Origin: Rariglobus hedericola
GTDB taxonomy: Bacteria; Verrucomicrobiota; Verrucomicrobiia; Opitutales; Opitutaceae
Length of the DNA stretch: 64,000 nt
Assembly: GCF_007559335.1 (NCBI RefSeq)
Contig: NZ_VMBG01000001.1
Coordinates: 744,001 to 808,000 of the forward strand
Direction of reading: 5' to 3'
Shown here: piece by piece, positions 1 to 8,575 of the stretch
How positions within the stretch are numbered: the first letter of the stretch is position 1
Layout: each line of letters starts with the position of its first letter
Notes under the pieces: model-generated
Database searches by the model: none
Told to the model about the DNA's origin: nothing
Seen by the model: only the letters and a program-made list of their open reading frames with translations
Translations under genes and position numbers: made by a program

Positions 1-1
1 C

Positions 2-970
2 ACGACCAGTAAATACCTGGAAAAAATCCCCGTCCGCCCGCTCGACCCCGCCTTGCCCGCCGGCAAGCCCTACACGCCCGACCTCGGCCGCATCGCCCGC
101 ACCGCCGTGGGCGTGGGCGTGCTGGTGTTCTTCGGCGTCGCCATCGGCCTCAGCTTCATCGACGACCGCATCAAGAGCGCCTGGGACATCGAGCACTTCA
201 TCGGTGCCAACCTGCTGGGCATCATCCCCGACCTCTCCTCCCTCAAGGACTCGGAGAAATACAAACTCGTCCTCGATAATAAAAACACCTCGGGCGTGGA
301 GCCGTTTCTGGGCGTTTACAGCTCGGTCAAGATTCACTCCAAGCTCGATTTCCCCAAGTCGATTTTGGTCACCAGCACCATTCCGGGTGAGGGCAAGACG
401 CTCATTTCATCCAATCTCGCCGGCAGCTTTGCCCGTCACGGCAAGTCCGTGCTGCTGATCGACTGCGACCTTCGCCGCCCGATGATGCATCGCCACTTCG
501 AACTCGCCAACGAAGCCGGCTTGATCACGTGGTATGAGAAGGGCGCCAGCCTCGATGGCGACCTCACGATCAACCCCAGTCTCGGCATCACGTCCATCGG
601 TGAAAACCTTTCCCTGCTGAGTTCCGGCGGACGCTCCAAGAGCCCGACTCAACTCCTCGAAAGCCCCATTTTCGGACAACTGCTGGAGAAGCTTAAAAAA
701 CACTACGATCTCATCGTGGTGGACTCCCCGCCTTTGGGCGCCGTCACCGACTCGCTGCTCATTGCCGAGCGCGTCGACGAAGTCATCTACGTCTGCCGCT
801 TCAATCGCGCCTTCCGCAAACACATCCGCCTCTACATTAAAGCGCTTCGTTCCGGCAAAAACGAAATCCTCGGCGTCGTGCTCAACGGCCTTTCCCCGCG
901 CCGCATCGAATACTACTCCAACTACCGCTACTACCGGAGCTATAAAAAATACTACGGCACCCAGGACTGA
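2..970 (+). CDS. Polysaccharide biosynthesis tyrosine autokinase (BY-kinase), 3' part
   Basis: The reading frame is already open at base 2, so the start lies before the window. The visible part opens with the end of a periplasmic region and one membrane segment (VGVGVLVFFGVAIGLSF), as in Wzz/Wzc-type chain-length regulators. A cytoplasmic kinase follows: Walker A (STIPGEGKT), Walker A' (VLLIDCDLRRP) and Walker B (LIVVDSPP). It ends in a tyrosine cluster (RRIEYYSNYRYYRSYKKYY), the autophosphorylation tail of bacterial tyrosine kinases. Family knowledge: such fusions control polymerisation and export of exopolysaccharide or capsule at the inner membrane. That this copy works with a polysaccharide locus upstream is inference. 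A strong terminator follows 25 bp after the stop. Confidence 0.9.
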   Translation, partial: TTSKYLEKIPVRPLDPALPAGKPYTPDLGRIARTAVGVGVLVFFGVAIGLSFIDDRIKSAWDIEHFIGANLLGIIPDLSSLKDSEKYKLVLDNKNTSGVEPFLGVYSSVKIHSKLDFPKSILVTSTIPGEGKTLISSNLAGSFARHGKSVLLIDCDLRRPMMHRHFELANEAGLITWYEKGASLDGDLTINPSLGITSIGENLSLLSSGGRSKSPTQLLESPIFGQLLEKLKKHYDLIVVDSPPLGAVTDSLLIAERVDEVIYVCRFNRAFRKHIRLYIKALRSGKNEILGVVLNGLSPRRIEYYSNYRYYRSYKKYYGTQD

Positions 971-994
971 TCCGGTCCTTTTGCCTTGGTCCCC

Positions 995-1031
995 AGCCGC
1001 GTGGCGCGAAGCGCCTCTACGCGGCTTTTTT
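995..1031 (+). terminator. Rho-independent terminator after the BY-kinase gene
   Basis: The outer arms AGCCGCGT and ACGCGGCT pair perfectly over 8 bp. They enclose a second stem, GGCGC-GAA-GCGCC. The structure runs directly into six T residues. It is well placed to end the polysaccharide transcript before lpxI. Confidence 0.85.
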
Positions 1032-1040
1032 GTTTCCGTC

Positions 1041-1080
1041 TCCGGCTACTCGCTACTCACTACCCGCTACTCGCTACTTC
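1041..1080. repeat. CTACTCGCTACT short repeats in intergenic DNA
   Basis: The 12-mer CTACTCGCTACT occurs at 1046-1057 and again at 1067-1078, inside a pyrimidine-rich stretch just before lpxI. The same 12-mer recurs at 2482-2493 in another intergenic tract. No coding role is visible. Confidence 0.6.
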
Positions 1081-1083
1081 GTC

Positions 1084-1932
1084 ATGCCCGCCTTGTCCGC
1101 CTTCCTGCCCGCCGATTTTAATCCGCAACGCCCCGTCGCGCTCATTGCCGGCCAAGGCATTTATCCCGTTCTCATCGCACAGGCCATTCGTCGCGCCGGC
1201 GTGCCCATCCGCCTCATTGCCTTCGACGAAGAAACGCGCCCGGACTTAATTGATTCGTTCCCCGCCGCCGATCGGCGCGTCATCCAGGTCGGCCAGCTCG
1301 GCAAGATGCTCGACACGCTCAAGGACTACGATGCGGGCTACGCGCTCATGGCCGGACAAATCACTCCGCGCCGTCTCTTCAAAGGCCTCCACCCCGACTT
1401 CAAAGCGGCCCGCATTCTCTTCTCCCTGAAACGTCGCAATGCGGAAACCATCTTCGGCGCTATCGCGCAGGAAATCACCGCGCTGGGCGTCCACCTGCTT
1501 GATGCCCGCAGTTTCCTCGACGATCAACTCGCCCACTCCGGTTGCATGACCGGAAAAAAATTCCCCATCGACCCCGACTACGTGGCCCACGGCGTGCAGA
1601 TCGCCCGCGAGTCCGCCCGTCTCGATATCGGCCAGGGCTGCGTTGTCCGCAAAGGCACCGTCCTTGCAGTCGAAGCCTTCGAGGGCACCGATGCGATGAT
1701 CCGCCGCGCCGGCGAATTCAAGACCGACGAATCCCTCTTCGTTAAAACCGTCAAAGCCCGTCAGGATTACCGCTTCGACGTGCCGTGCTTCGGCCTCAAG
1801 ACACTCGAAACCATGCGCGAAGCCGGCCTCAAAGCCGCCGCCCTCGAAACCGATCGCGTCATCCTCCTGGATAAACCCGCCGTCCTCGCCCAGGCCAAAT
1901 CCTGGGGCATTCAACTGCTGGGTTTCGAATAA
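1084..1932 (+). CDS. lpxI: UDP-2,3-diacylglucosamine diphosphatase LpxI
   Basis: LpxI hydrolyses UDP-2,3-diacylglucosamine to lipid X and UMP, an early step of lipid A synthesis on the cytoplasmic face of the inner membrane. The 282-residue product begins with a typical N-terminal stretch (PVALIAGQGIYPVLIAQAIR). It carries the conserved C-terminal family block GCMTGKKFPID, then DIGQGCVVRKGTVLAVEAFEG and TDAMIRRAG. Length matches the family. ATG 1084 is chosen because the frame upstream runs into repetitive pyrimidine-rich DNA. LpxI replaces LpxH in many bacteria, so its presence implies a lipid A-containing outer membrane. It is followed 50 bp later by the BFN-domain gene on the same strand. 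Confidence 0.9.
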   Translation: MPALSAFLPADFNPQRPVALIAGQGIYPVLIAQAIRRAGVPIRLIAFDEETRPDLIDSFPAADRRVIQVGQLGKMLDTLKDYDAGYALMAGQITPRRLFKGLHPDFKAARILFSLKRRNAETIFGAIAQEITALGVHLLDARSFLDDQLAHSGCMTGKKFPIDPDYVAHGVQIARESARLDIGQGCVVRKGTVLAVEAFEGTDAMIRRAGEFKTDESLFVKTVKARQDYRFDVPCFGLKTLETMREAGLKAAALETDRVILLDKPAVLAQAKSWGIQLLGFE

Positions 1933-1982
1933 GCCCGTCGCCCGCGCTTGCGCACCGGCGTTTCCAGAACCACTTTCCGCCC

Positions 1983-2468
1983 ATGAAAAACGATGTCGTC
2001 CCAGTGATCGTCAAAGGAGTGATGCCCACCTCCAACGGCTGCGCCGTGTTCCTCGGCGACGACAACAAGACGTTCGTCATCTACGTGGACCACTCCGTGG
2101 GCAATGCCATCCAGATGACCCTCGACGGCGTCAAAAAAGAACGCCCGCTCACCCACGATCTCATCGGCCACATTCTCACCGGCCTCGGCGCAACGATCGA
2201 CCATGTCGTCATCAACGACGTCAACGACGGCACTTTTTTCGCGCGCATCCTGCTGCGCATGGAAAACGAACTCGGCAAAAAAATCGTCGAGCTCGATGCC
2301 CGCCCCAGCGATTCGACCGTGCTGGCGCTCCAGCACCGCCGCCCCTTGTTCGCCGCCCGCAAAGTCTATGACACCGTCGAAGACATGACCGAAATCCTCG
2401 AACGCGTCCTCCGCCAGCAAAACGATGAAGCCAAACCCGACGCCGACGACGAAGACGACGACAAGTAA
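1983..2468 (+). CDS. Bifunctional nuclease (BFN/DUF151) domain protein
   Basis: This 161-residue protein is almost entirely one BFN/DUF151 domain. Recognisable features are the N-terminal strand NDVVPVIVKGVMPTSNGCAVFLG, the central THDLIGHILTGLGATIDHVVIND, and the C-terminal block ELDARPSDSTVLALQHRRPLF. It ends in an acidic tail (DADDEDDDK). Members of the family have been described with nuclease activity on RNA and DNA in plants, while most bacterial members are uncharacterised, so the substrate here is unknown. It lies between lpxI and a dihydrouridine synthase gene, all on the same strand, and may be co-transcribed with them. Confidence 0.8.
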   Translation: MKNDVVPVIVKGVMPTSNGCAVFLGDDNKTFVIYVDHSVGNAIQMTLDGVKKERPLTHDLIGHILTGLGATIDHVVINDVNDGTFFARILLRMENELGKKIVELDARPSDSTVLALQHRRPLFAARKVYDTVEDMTEILERVLRQQNDEAKPDADDEDDDK

Positions 2469-2479
2469 GCCCGTATCGG

Positions 2480-2590
2480 TCCTACTCGCTACTGCTCCCG
2501 TCCGCCCTCCGTCGTCCGTCCTCTGTCCGTAATTCGCCCTCCGAGCCGTGCCCTCCTCCGTCCCCCGTTCTCCGTCCTCCGTCGCTCTGC
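2480..2590. repeat. Pyrimidine-rich TCCGTCC-type repeat tract
   Basis: The tract starts with CTACTCGCTACT (2482-2493), the same 12-mer as at 1046 and 1067. It continues as imperfect copies of CCGTCC/CTCCGTC. It runs through the first codons of the longest version of the following gene, which makes that gene's start uncertain. A related tract is at 3820-3872. Confidence 0.55.
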
Positions 2591-3651
2591 CCGCGCCCAT
2601 TGTGCCGGGCGGCCCTCTCACGGCGCTTGCGCCGATGCAGGACGTCACCGATCTGGCGTTCATGGGAGTCATCGCGCACTACGGCGCCCCGGATTATTTC
2701 TTCACCGAGTTTTTCCGCGTCCACGCCCAGTCGAAGCCCGAGAAACACATTCTCCGCTCCATCGACGAGAATGCCACCGGCCGCCCCGTCTTCGCCCAGT
2801 TGATCGGCGAAGAGCTGACCCACCTCGCCCGCTCCGCCACCGAGCTGCTCCGCCACCCCGTCGCCGGCATCGACCTCAACATGGGCTGCCCCGCCCCCAA
2901 GGTTTACAAGAAAAACGTCGGCGGCGGACTCCTCCGCGACCCGCAGAAGATCGACGAAATCCTAGGCGTTCTCCGCCAGACCGTCCCCGGCCTCTTTACG
3001 GTCAAAATGCGTATCGGTTTCGACGATACCGCCAACTTCGAGCGCATCTTGGATCTGATCAACAAGCACGACGTCGATCTCCTCAGCCTCCACGGCCGCA
3101 CCGTGAAAGAAGGCTACCGCAGCGACGTCCACTACGACTACATCGCCCGCGCCGTGGAGCGCGTGAAATGCCCCGTCCTCGCCAACGGCAACATCACCTC
3201 CGCCGCCACCGCCGTCCGCGTGCTCGGCGAGACCCGGGCCGCCGGCGTCATGATCGGACGCCACGCTATCCGCAACCCGTGGATCTTCCGCCAGTGCCGC
3301 GAAGCCTTCGCCGGCCAGCCGGTGACCCTCGTCACCCTCGCCGACGTGCGCGACTACATCGCCCGCCTCTACGACGCCACCCGCCAGCCCGGCCTCCCCG
3401 AGCGCGACCACGTGAACAAGATGAAGAAGTATCTGAACTTCGTCGGCCAAAGTGTGGATGGCACCGGAGCGTTCCTCTATGAAATGCGCCGCACCGAGTC
3501 TGAGGCCCAACTCTTCGAAGTGTGCGACCGCCACCTCCTCGCCGAGCCCGGCAAAGTCTTTGCCGACGAACCCTACCCCGGAGTCATCGCCCGCCCCAAC
3601 TGCGAAACCCCGTCGTCCGACGGCTGCTCCCTGGATTCCGTGACGGCATAA
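2548..3651 (+). CDS. dus: tRNA-dihydrouridine synthase
   Basis: The enzyme reduces uridine to dihydrouridine in the D-loop of tRNA using FMN and NADPH. The TIM-barrel fold is clear: the N-terminal FMN strand TALAPMQDVTD, the catalytic-cysteine loop (NMGCPAPKVYKKNVGGGLL, Cys in GCP), VKMRIGFDD, SLHGRTVKEGY, ANGNI, and GVMIGRHAIRNPWIF. About 350 residues is normal for DusB-like proteins. The start is doubtful: GTG 2548 lies in the pyrimidine-rich repeat tract and has no ribosome site that I can see, so GTG 2602 just before the first conserved strand is a reasonable alternative. It converges on an ABC transporter gene. Confidence 0.85.
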   Translation: MPSSVPRSPSSVALPAPIVPGGPLTALAPMQDVTDLAFMGVIAHYGAPDYFFTEFFRVHAQSKPEKHILRSIDENATGRPVFAQLIGEELTHLARSATELLRHPVAGIDLNMGCPAPKVYKKNVGGGLLRDPQKIDEILGVLRQTVPGLFTVKMRIGFDDTANFERILDLINKHDVDLLSLHGRTVKEGYRSDVHYDYIARAVERVKCPVLANGNITSAATAVRVLGETRAAGVMIGRHAIRNPWIFRQCREAFAGQPVTLVTLADVRDYIARLYDATRQPGLPERDHVNKMKKYLNFVGQSVDGTGAFLYEMRRTESEAQLFEVCDRHLLAEPGKVFADEPYPGVIARPNCETPSSDGCSLDSVTA

Positions 3652-3874
3652 CCGCCTTCACCTTAAACGTCCCCCTTCATCGGGCAGGCCCCGTCGCCTC
3701 CCCCTCTTTTTTTCGAACTTAGGGGCGACTTTACGCCGCGATTGATTCAACGGAGTCCGCCCAGTCCGAACAGATAATTGCTCTGCACCTGCTTAGCGCC
3801 CATCATGTCTGACAGCTCCGCCCCGTCCGTCCTTTGTCCTCCGTATCCCGCCCTCCGCCCCCATCTCTCTGCGT
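3652..3874. other. Intergenic region between convergent dus and ABC binding-protein genes
   Basis: No gene is seen in these 223 bases. They hold a run of seven T residues at about 3705 with an imperfect GTCGCC...GGCGAC inverted repeat around it. At 3820-3872 there is a second pyrimidine-rich tract (CCGTCCGTCC, TCCTCCGT, CCCTCCGCC) resembling the one at 2480-2590. Confidence 0.5.
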
Positions 3875-5506
3875 TTAATTCTTCCGACTCTTCTCCGCCA
3901 ACTCCACCGTCCGCTTATATTGCGCGCGGAAGCGGTTGCCCAATTCATTCGCGAGCTTGATCTCGTCGACTTTGTTCTTTGAACGCAGCGCCTCGCGAAT
4001 GCGTCCGTTGGCGGCGGCGTAATCCAGAGCCGACAGATCTTGAAACTCCGCCAGCGCATCCGCCGGCATGCCGGCGTCGATCAAGGCGCGCCACGCTTGT
4101 TTCAATTCCGGCTGGGTATCGAGGCACATCACTCGAATCGCGAAGGCCATTTCACGGAATAAGCGGCCGGTCCACTCGCGACGGTAAATGAGCCGGTCTT
4201 GCGGACCATACGGCATCTCCTCGGGATCACTGCGCAGGGCGGCGATACCCTCGATGGTATAAAAATCCTTTCGCACGGGCAAACGTCGCAGCGCGAAGTA
4301 GTCGGGGCCGCCGGGCGCGCCCGGCTTCAGGTTCCAGAGCAGCTGGCCCTCCATCGACAGTGAGAACTCGATGAAGGCGAGCGCCGCCTTTTTGTTGGGC
4401 GCACCGCGCAACATCGCTACGGGATCCACCGAGTTGACCGCTCCGCCTTCGGGCGAGATGTAGGCCATGCGATCATCCGCCCCGCGACGACGCACCGCTT
4501 CCTGTTGCTGGCGTCCGTAGAAATCAATGCCCATGCCGACCGCACAATCGCCCGCGGCCACGTCGATCGGCACCTTCTGCGCCGAGTCGGTAAAATAGCG
4601 CGCATTGGCCCCGATGCGTTGCAACAAACGCAAACCCTCAAGCCATCCCTCAGCCACCGCGTTTGCTTCCGCGGCCTTCATGGCCTCGGGGGTGGCAAAC
4701 CGCACGGTCGCCATGCGGTTGAAAACCACCTTCTGCATCTGCTGCTGGATCACATTCTCAAACGCCTTGGCGATTGATCCACTCTTCGTCGGGTCGGCCA
4801 GCGCGACTTCACTCACGTAGCGCGGATCGGCCAGATCCTCCCAGCTGCGCGGCGCGGTGGTGACCCCAAGGCGCGCGAGCGAATCACGGTTGGTGATGAT
4901 CCCGAAGGAGCTCAACACCGTGCCGACCCACAGGCCTTTTTTATCCCAATATTCCTCGCCGGCAAACGACTGCGGGATCACCTCCTCGGTGAACCACTCC
5001 GGATGCAGCTGCATAATCCCGCTGTCCACCAGACGGCCCGCCTGTGCCTGGCGGATAAAGTCGTAGCTGCCGCCACCGTAAAACAAATCGATGCCACAGC
5101 TCATTTCCGAAGCGAGAAACGCCGCCCGCGCCTCGCGCGCAACCGCCGGCGCATCGGCGGGCAGCGAACCGTTGGCGAACCCGTTGAGCACATCGTTGCT
5201 CCAGGGCTTGTGCAGCGTGTTGACCCAATAATTTTGGAACGCCGCCGTGTATTCACCCTCCAGATACTTGGCGATCTCGGTGGTCCCGCCGATCAACCGC
5301 CAATCCAGCGAAACCGTGCGGCCCGTGCGCGCCTGATACCACTTGGCAAACGCCCGCTCGAACTCCTGCCGGATGGCCTCGTTGTGCGGCGTGATGATGA
5401 CCAGCGTGTCGTCCGTCTTGCCGACGGTTTCATGCTTCGGTCGCAGCGCAAACGGCAGCACCAAGGTCGCCACCAATGTGAAGATGATGAGGGCCTGTTT
5501 GAGCAT
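3875..5506 (-). CDS. ABC transporter extracellular substrate-binding protein
   Basis: This 543-residue protein begins with a membrane anchor or uncleaved signal (MLKQALIIFTLVATLVLPFAL). It continues as a type II periplasmic binding protein: TLVIITPHNEAIRQEFERAF at the first strand, then GTVLSSFGIITNRDSL, and WEDLADPRYVSEVALADPTKSG in the middle. That pattern is typical of the AfuA/FbpA-like iron(III) and polyamine group. It is longer than most such proteins because of a C-terminal extension (about residues 400-543) rich in charged helices. It begins 2 bp after the stop of the ATPase gene, so the two are co-transcribed. No permease gene lies beside them. The ligand cannot be read from sequence; Fe3+ or an organic cation is a guess from the ATPase family. 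Confidence 0.8.
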   Translation of the reverse strand: MLKQALIIFTLVATLVLPFALRPKHETVGKTDDTLVIITPHNEAIRQEFERAFAKWYQARTGRTVSLDWRLIGGTTEIAKYLEGEYTAAFQNYWVNTLHKPWSNDVLNGFANGSLPADAPAVAREARAAFLASEMSCGIDLFYGGGSYDFIRQAQAGRLVDSGIMQLHPEWFTEEVIPQSFAGEEYWDKKGLWVGTVLSSFGIITNRDSLARLGVTTAPRSWEDLADPRYVSEVALADPTKSGSIAKAFENVIQQQMQKVVFNRMATVRFATPEAMKAAEANAVAEGWLEGLRLLQRIGANARYFTDSAQKVPIDVAAGDCAVGMGIDFYGRQQQEAVRRRGADDRMAYISPEGGAVNSVDPVAMLRGAPNKKAALAFIEFSLSMEGQLLWNLKPGAPGGPDYFALRRLPVRKDFYTIEGIAALRSDPEEMPYGPQDRLIYRREWTGRLFREMAFAIRVMCLDTQPELKQAWRALIDAGMPADALAEFQDLSALDYAAANGRIREALRSKNKVDEIKLANELGNRFRAQYKRTVELAEKSRKN

Positions 5507-5508
5507 GC

Positions 5509-6579
5509 TCAGGCGCCCAGAATGACCACGTCGTCCGGATCCACGCTCGCAAACAAATCGCCATCCGATGCGGAGCCCACAAATCGCGGATTCAATTCGT
5601 AAATTTTCAGCGTCACACCACCGGCGACGAAATCATATTGCGCCACTTCGCCGAGATACACCGACTCGCCGATCTTCCCCCGCACCGCGTTGTGCGCGCG
5701 GGGCTCCTTCGCCAGTTTCCAGCATTCCGGGCGAATCGAAAGGGTGACGGTCGAACCGATCGCCGGCTGAAAAGCCTTATCGCCCACCACGCCGATAAAC
5801 CGTCCGATGGCCGTCTCCACCGCGGTGTAATCGCCCTCCGGCCCGAGCACGCGACCTTCAATGAAATCCGTCTCGCCGATGAAATGCGCCACGGTCTTGC
5901 AGACGGGGCGGCGGTAAACTTCCTTGGGCGAACCGACCTGCAAAATCTTGCCACCGTCCAGAATCGCCATGCGATCCGAGATCGACAGCGCCTCTTTCTG
6001 GTCATGCGTCACATACACCGTCGTGAGTTTAAATTCTTTGCACACGCGACGGATCTCAATGCGCATCTCAAGCCGGAGCTTTGCATCCAGGTTGGACAGC
6101 GGTTCGTCGAGCAGCAGGCAACGCGGACGGATGACCAACGCACGCGCCAGGGCCACGCGTTGCTGTTGACCGCCTGATAATTGATTCGGTTTGCGCGAGG
6201 CATACTGCCCCATGCGCACCGACTCCAAGGCCTCGCCGACGCGGCGCTTGATCTCATTTTTCGGCACTTTGCGCTCTTCCAACCCGAACGCCACGTTCTC
6301 AGCCAGGGTCATGTGCGGCCAGAGTGCATAGCTCTGAAACATCATGCCGGTGTTGCGCTTGTGCGGCGCCAGACGCGTCACGTCTTCATCGCCAAAGCGG
6401 ATAGTGCCTTCCTCGGGGATATAAAAGCCGGCCATGCTGCGCAGCAGCGTGGTCTTGCCGCAGCCACTGGGGCCGAGCAGGAAAAACAATTCCCCGGGCT
6501 CAATCACCAGGTCGAGGTTGCGCAACGCGACGGCCGTGCCGAACCGTTTGGTGAGATTTTGGATGCTAATCGAAATCAT
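5509..6579 (-). CDS. ABC transporter ATP-binding protein, FbpC/PotA type
   Basis: This is a 356-residue ATPase of the CUT1/FbpC/PotA import class. It has Walker A (GPSGCGKTTLLRSMAG), a Q-loop (MMFQSYALWPHMT), the signature LSGGQQQRVALARAL, Walker B (CLLLDEPLSNLD) and the H-loop (YVTHDQKEALSISDRMAIL). A C-terminal TOBE domain follows at about residues 240-356. The nearest families import iron(III), spermidine/putrescine or thiamine. It is first in a two-gene transcript with the binding protein. The permease that should couple to it is absent on both sides, so it must be encoded elsewhere or have been lost. Confidence 0.88.
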   Translation of the reverse strand: MISISIQNLTKRFGTAVALRNLDLVIEPGELFFLLGPSGCGKTTLLRSMAGFYIPEEGTIRFGDEDVTRLAPHKRNTGMMFQSYALWPHMTLAENVAFGLEERKVPKNEIKRRVGEALESVRMGQYASRKPNQLSGGQQQRVALARALVIRPRCLLLDEPLSNLDAKLRLEMRIEIRRVCKEFKLTTVYVTHDQKEALSISDRMAILDGGKILQVGSPKEVYRRPVCKTVAHFIGETDFIEGRVLGPEGDYTAVETAIGRFIGVVGDKAFQPAIGSTVTLSIRPECWKLAKEPRAHNAVRGKIGESVYLGEVAQYDFVAGGVTLKIYELNPRFVGSASDGDLFASVDPDDVVILGA

Positions 6580-6726
6580 ACGGTGATCATGCGTTGGCTC
6601 CGTTAAGCAAGATTTCGGCCTGATTTAAGTCAAAAGAATAGACCGTGTCTTCGAGGTTACAGTTGCCTCTAATTCGCACGAACCAGTTGCCCTTGTTGAA
6701 TGCCGCGGCATAAAGTTCGCCCATCC

Positions 6727-7302
6727 ATGACCAAGGCCAAAAATTTCCCCCTGCACGCTGACTTGGAAACCGTGCTGGTTTCCGAGAAGGACATCAAAAA
6801 ACGCGTCAAGAAACTCGGAGCCGAGCTGGCCGAGGCCTATGGCGACGAGGAGATCACCGTCGTCTCCATCATCAACGGCGCGATTTTATTCACCGCCGAT
6901 CTGCTGCGCGAGATCCCCAATCCCATCCGCCTCGATTGCATTCGCATCTCGAGCTATCGCAACGACACGAGATCGCTAGGTCAGCCGAAAATCCTCCAAA
7001 GCCTCACGCTCGACATCAGCAACCGCCACGTGCTCTTGATCGACGACATTCTCGACACGGGAAAAACCTTCTCCGCCGTCGCCGCCATGTTGCGCAAGCT
7101 CAACCCCGCGAGCCTCCGCACCTGCGTGCTGCTCGACAAACGCGGCCGCCGCGAAGTTGAGTTCGAGGCTGATTTTGTAGGCTTCCAAATCCCCGATAAA
7201 TTCGTGGTCGGCTACGGACTCGATTTCGCCGAGCGCTACCGGAACCTGCCTTGCATCGGCGTGCTCAAGCCCAACCTGCAAAACCCGCCCGAGTGGGCGT
7301 GA
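6727..7302 (+). CDS. hpt: Hypoxanthine phosphoribosyltransferase
   Basis: This 191-residue type I phosphoribosyltransferase converts hypoxanthine (and usually guanine) with PRPP to the nucleotide monophosphate in purine salvage. The PRPP-binding motif HVLLIDDILDTGKTF is intact. Other marks are TVVSIINGAILFTADLLREI (pyrophosphate loop), the DCIRISSYRNDT flexible-loop region, and CVLLDKRGRR followed by DFVGFQIPDKFVVGYGLDFAERYRN near the end. ATG 6727 fits the family start better than the upstream in-frame ATG-like codon at 6700. Converges with a DUF3574 gene; a 10-bp hairpin lies between. Confidence 0.92.
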   Translation: MTKAKNFPLHADLETVLVSEKDIKKRVKKLGAELAEAYGDEEITVVSIINGAILFTADLLREIPNPIRLDCIRISSYRNDTRSLGQPKILQSLTLDISNRHVLLIDDILDTGKTFSAVAAMLRKLNPASLRTCVLLDKRGRREVEFEADFVGFQIPDKFVVGYGLDFAERYRNLPCIGVLKPNLQNPPEWA

Positions 7303-7311
7303 GTTTTCCAA

Positions 7312-7338
7312 GACGTCCGCTGCTCAAAAGCGGACGTC
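7312..7338. terminator. Hairpin between convergent hpt and DUF3574 genes
   Basis: A perfect inverted repeat, GACGTCCGCT-N7-AGCGGACGTC. Its right half contains the end of the leftward gene, with the stop codon at 7324-7326. No U-tract follows on either strand, so termination here is inferred from position and stem strength. Confidence 0.55.
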
Positions 7339-7773
7339 CGCCGGCTGGGTGACCCGCAGCACGGATTGGTCTCCGGTCGTGCGTTTCCAAGCATCGCGAA
7401 TGGCGTCGATCTTGGCCGATGCCTCCGCGGTATCCAGGTGCACGATCACGAGAAGCCGGCTCCGCTCGCGCTTGATCTGCGCGCTTGGTTTGGCCTCACG
7501 CCACTGGCCATAGACATCGATCACACTGAGCCCGTCTGGAAAGCGCGGCGTCACTTCGGCATCCACGAATGTCGACCAACGCGACTCCGGCTCGGTGCTC
7601 AACGCCGTTTCCGTCCAGTCACCGATGCCAAAATACAATTCAGTCCGCACCCACTTGGCGGTTTCGGTCACGACGGGCGCGACGGTCTCGGCAGGCGGTT
7701 TGGTCGCGCAGCCCGAACCAGCGAGCGCCAGCACCGCCAATAACGAAAGGGACCACCAACGAAGGGTTCTCAT
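7324..7773 (-). CDS. DUF3574 family lipoprotein
   Basis: A 149-residue exported protein starting at MRTLRWWSLSLLAVLALAGSGC. The signal ends in a Cys that fits a lipoprotein site, although the residues before it (LAGSG) are not the usual LxGC pattern. The mature part matches what I know of DUF3574: TELYFGIGD, then WSTFVDAEVTPRFPDGLSVID, the core YGQWRE, and the end AWKRTTGDQSVLRVTQPADVRF. No function is established for the family. It is transcribed away from ompW and converges on hpt. Confidence 0.75.
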   Translation of the reverse strand: MRTLRWWSLSLLAVLALAGSGCATKPPAETVAPVVTETAKWVRTELYFGIGDWTETALSTEPESRWSTFVDAEVTPRFPDGLSVIDVYGQWREAKPSAQIKRERSRLLVIVHLDTAEASAKIDAIRDAWKRTTGDQSVLRVTQPADVRF

Positions 7774-7943
7774 GGTAGGTCCAGCTTGATTCCTAGTTCC
7801 GGCAACAGGCAATCGCAGACCCGCATTATCGGATCATTGCCCGACAAATCCCGCGCATTTTACGCCAACGGCTGCGCAGTCACCGGCTTCGCGGATCCTT
7901 AAGGTATGCTTACCGCAATCATTCCACGCGGTCTTCGCATACC

Positions 7944-8537
7944 ATGAACACACCCTCATCTAAACTTATCGCCATGCTCGGTGCCGGCCTCGTCGCGCTC
8001 GCGCCGCTCCACGCCGCCAGCCCTTGGTCGGTGCGCATCGCCACAGCCTACCTGCAAACCACCGATGGCTCCACCAACAAAGCCATCGCCGTGGACATCG
8101 AGGACAAGCTCATCCCCGAATTCGATATCTCCTATGCCTTCACCTCTCATTGGTCCGCCGACCTCGTGCTCACCGTGCCTCAGGAGCATGAAGTGAAGGT
8201 CAATGGCGCCAAGGTCGGCACGTTCAAACATCTGCCGCCCACCTTGCTCGCTAAATACACGTTCACCCCCATCGGTCGCTTTACACCTTACGTCGGAGCC
8301 GGCGTAAACTTCACCTTGATCTTCGATGATGACCTTGGAGGCGCCAAACTCGACAGTTACAGCGTCGGTCCCGCCGGCCAGGTTGGCTTCGATTATAAAT
8401 TGGCCGATCACTGGTCGCTCAACGCCGATGTGAAACGCGCCATGCTTCGCACCGACGTCAAAGCCGGTGGTGTGAAGCTCACCGAGGCGCGACTCGACCC
8501 GTGGATCTACTCACTCGGCCTTCGCTACCAGTTCTAA
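7944..8537 (+). CDS. ompW: OmpW family outer membrane protein
   Basis: A 197-residue protein with a cleavable signal (ends LAPLHAAS) and a small 8-strand beta-barrel pattern. OmpW hallmarks are SPWSVRIATAYLQTTD, DISYAFTSHWSADLVLTVPQEHEV, LPPTLLAKYTFTP, RFTPYVGAGVNFTLIFDDD, a GFDYKLADHWSLNADVK strand, and a C-terminal strand ending LDPWIYSLGLRYQF with a final Phe for barrel assembly. OmpW forms a narrow hydrophobic channel in the outer membrane. Symbol assigned by family only. Confidence 0.85.
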   Translation: MNTPSSKLIAMLGAGLVALAPLHAASPWSVRIATAYLQTTDGSTNKAIAVDIEDKLIPEFDISYAFTSHWSADLVLTVPQEHEVKVNGAKVGTFKHLPPTLLAKYTFTPIGRFTPYVGAGVNFTLIFDDDLGGAKLDSYSVGPAGQVGFDYKLADHWSLNADVKRAMLRTDVKAGGVKLTEARLDPWIYSLGLRYQF

Positions 8538-8549
8538 CATCATGCTCTG

Positions 8550-8575
8550 GGCACGGCGTAACCAAACGCCGTGCC
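8550..8575. terminator. Hairpin between convergent ompW and uvrB
   Basis: Perfect 10-bp inverted repeat GGCACGGCGT-N6-ACGCCGTGCC, ending exactly at the base before the uvrB stop codon. It probably ends transcripts from both sides; only two T residues follow. Confidence 0.6.
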
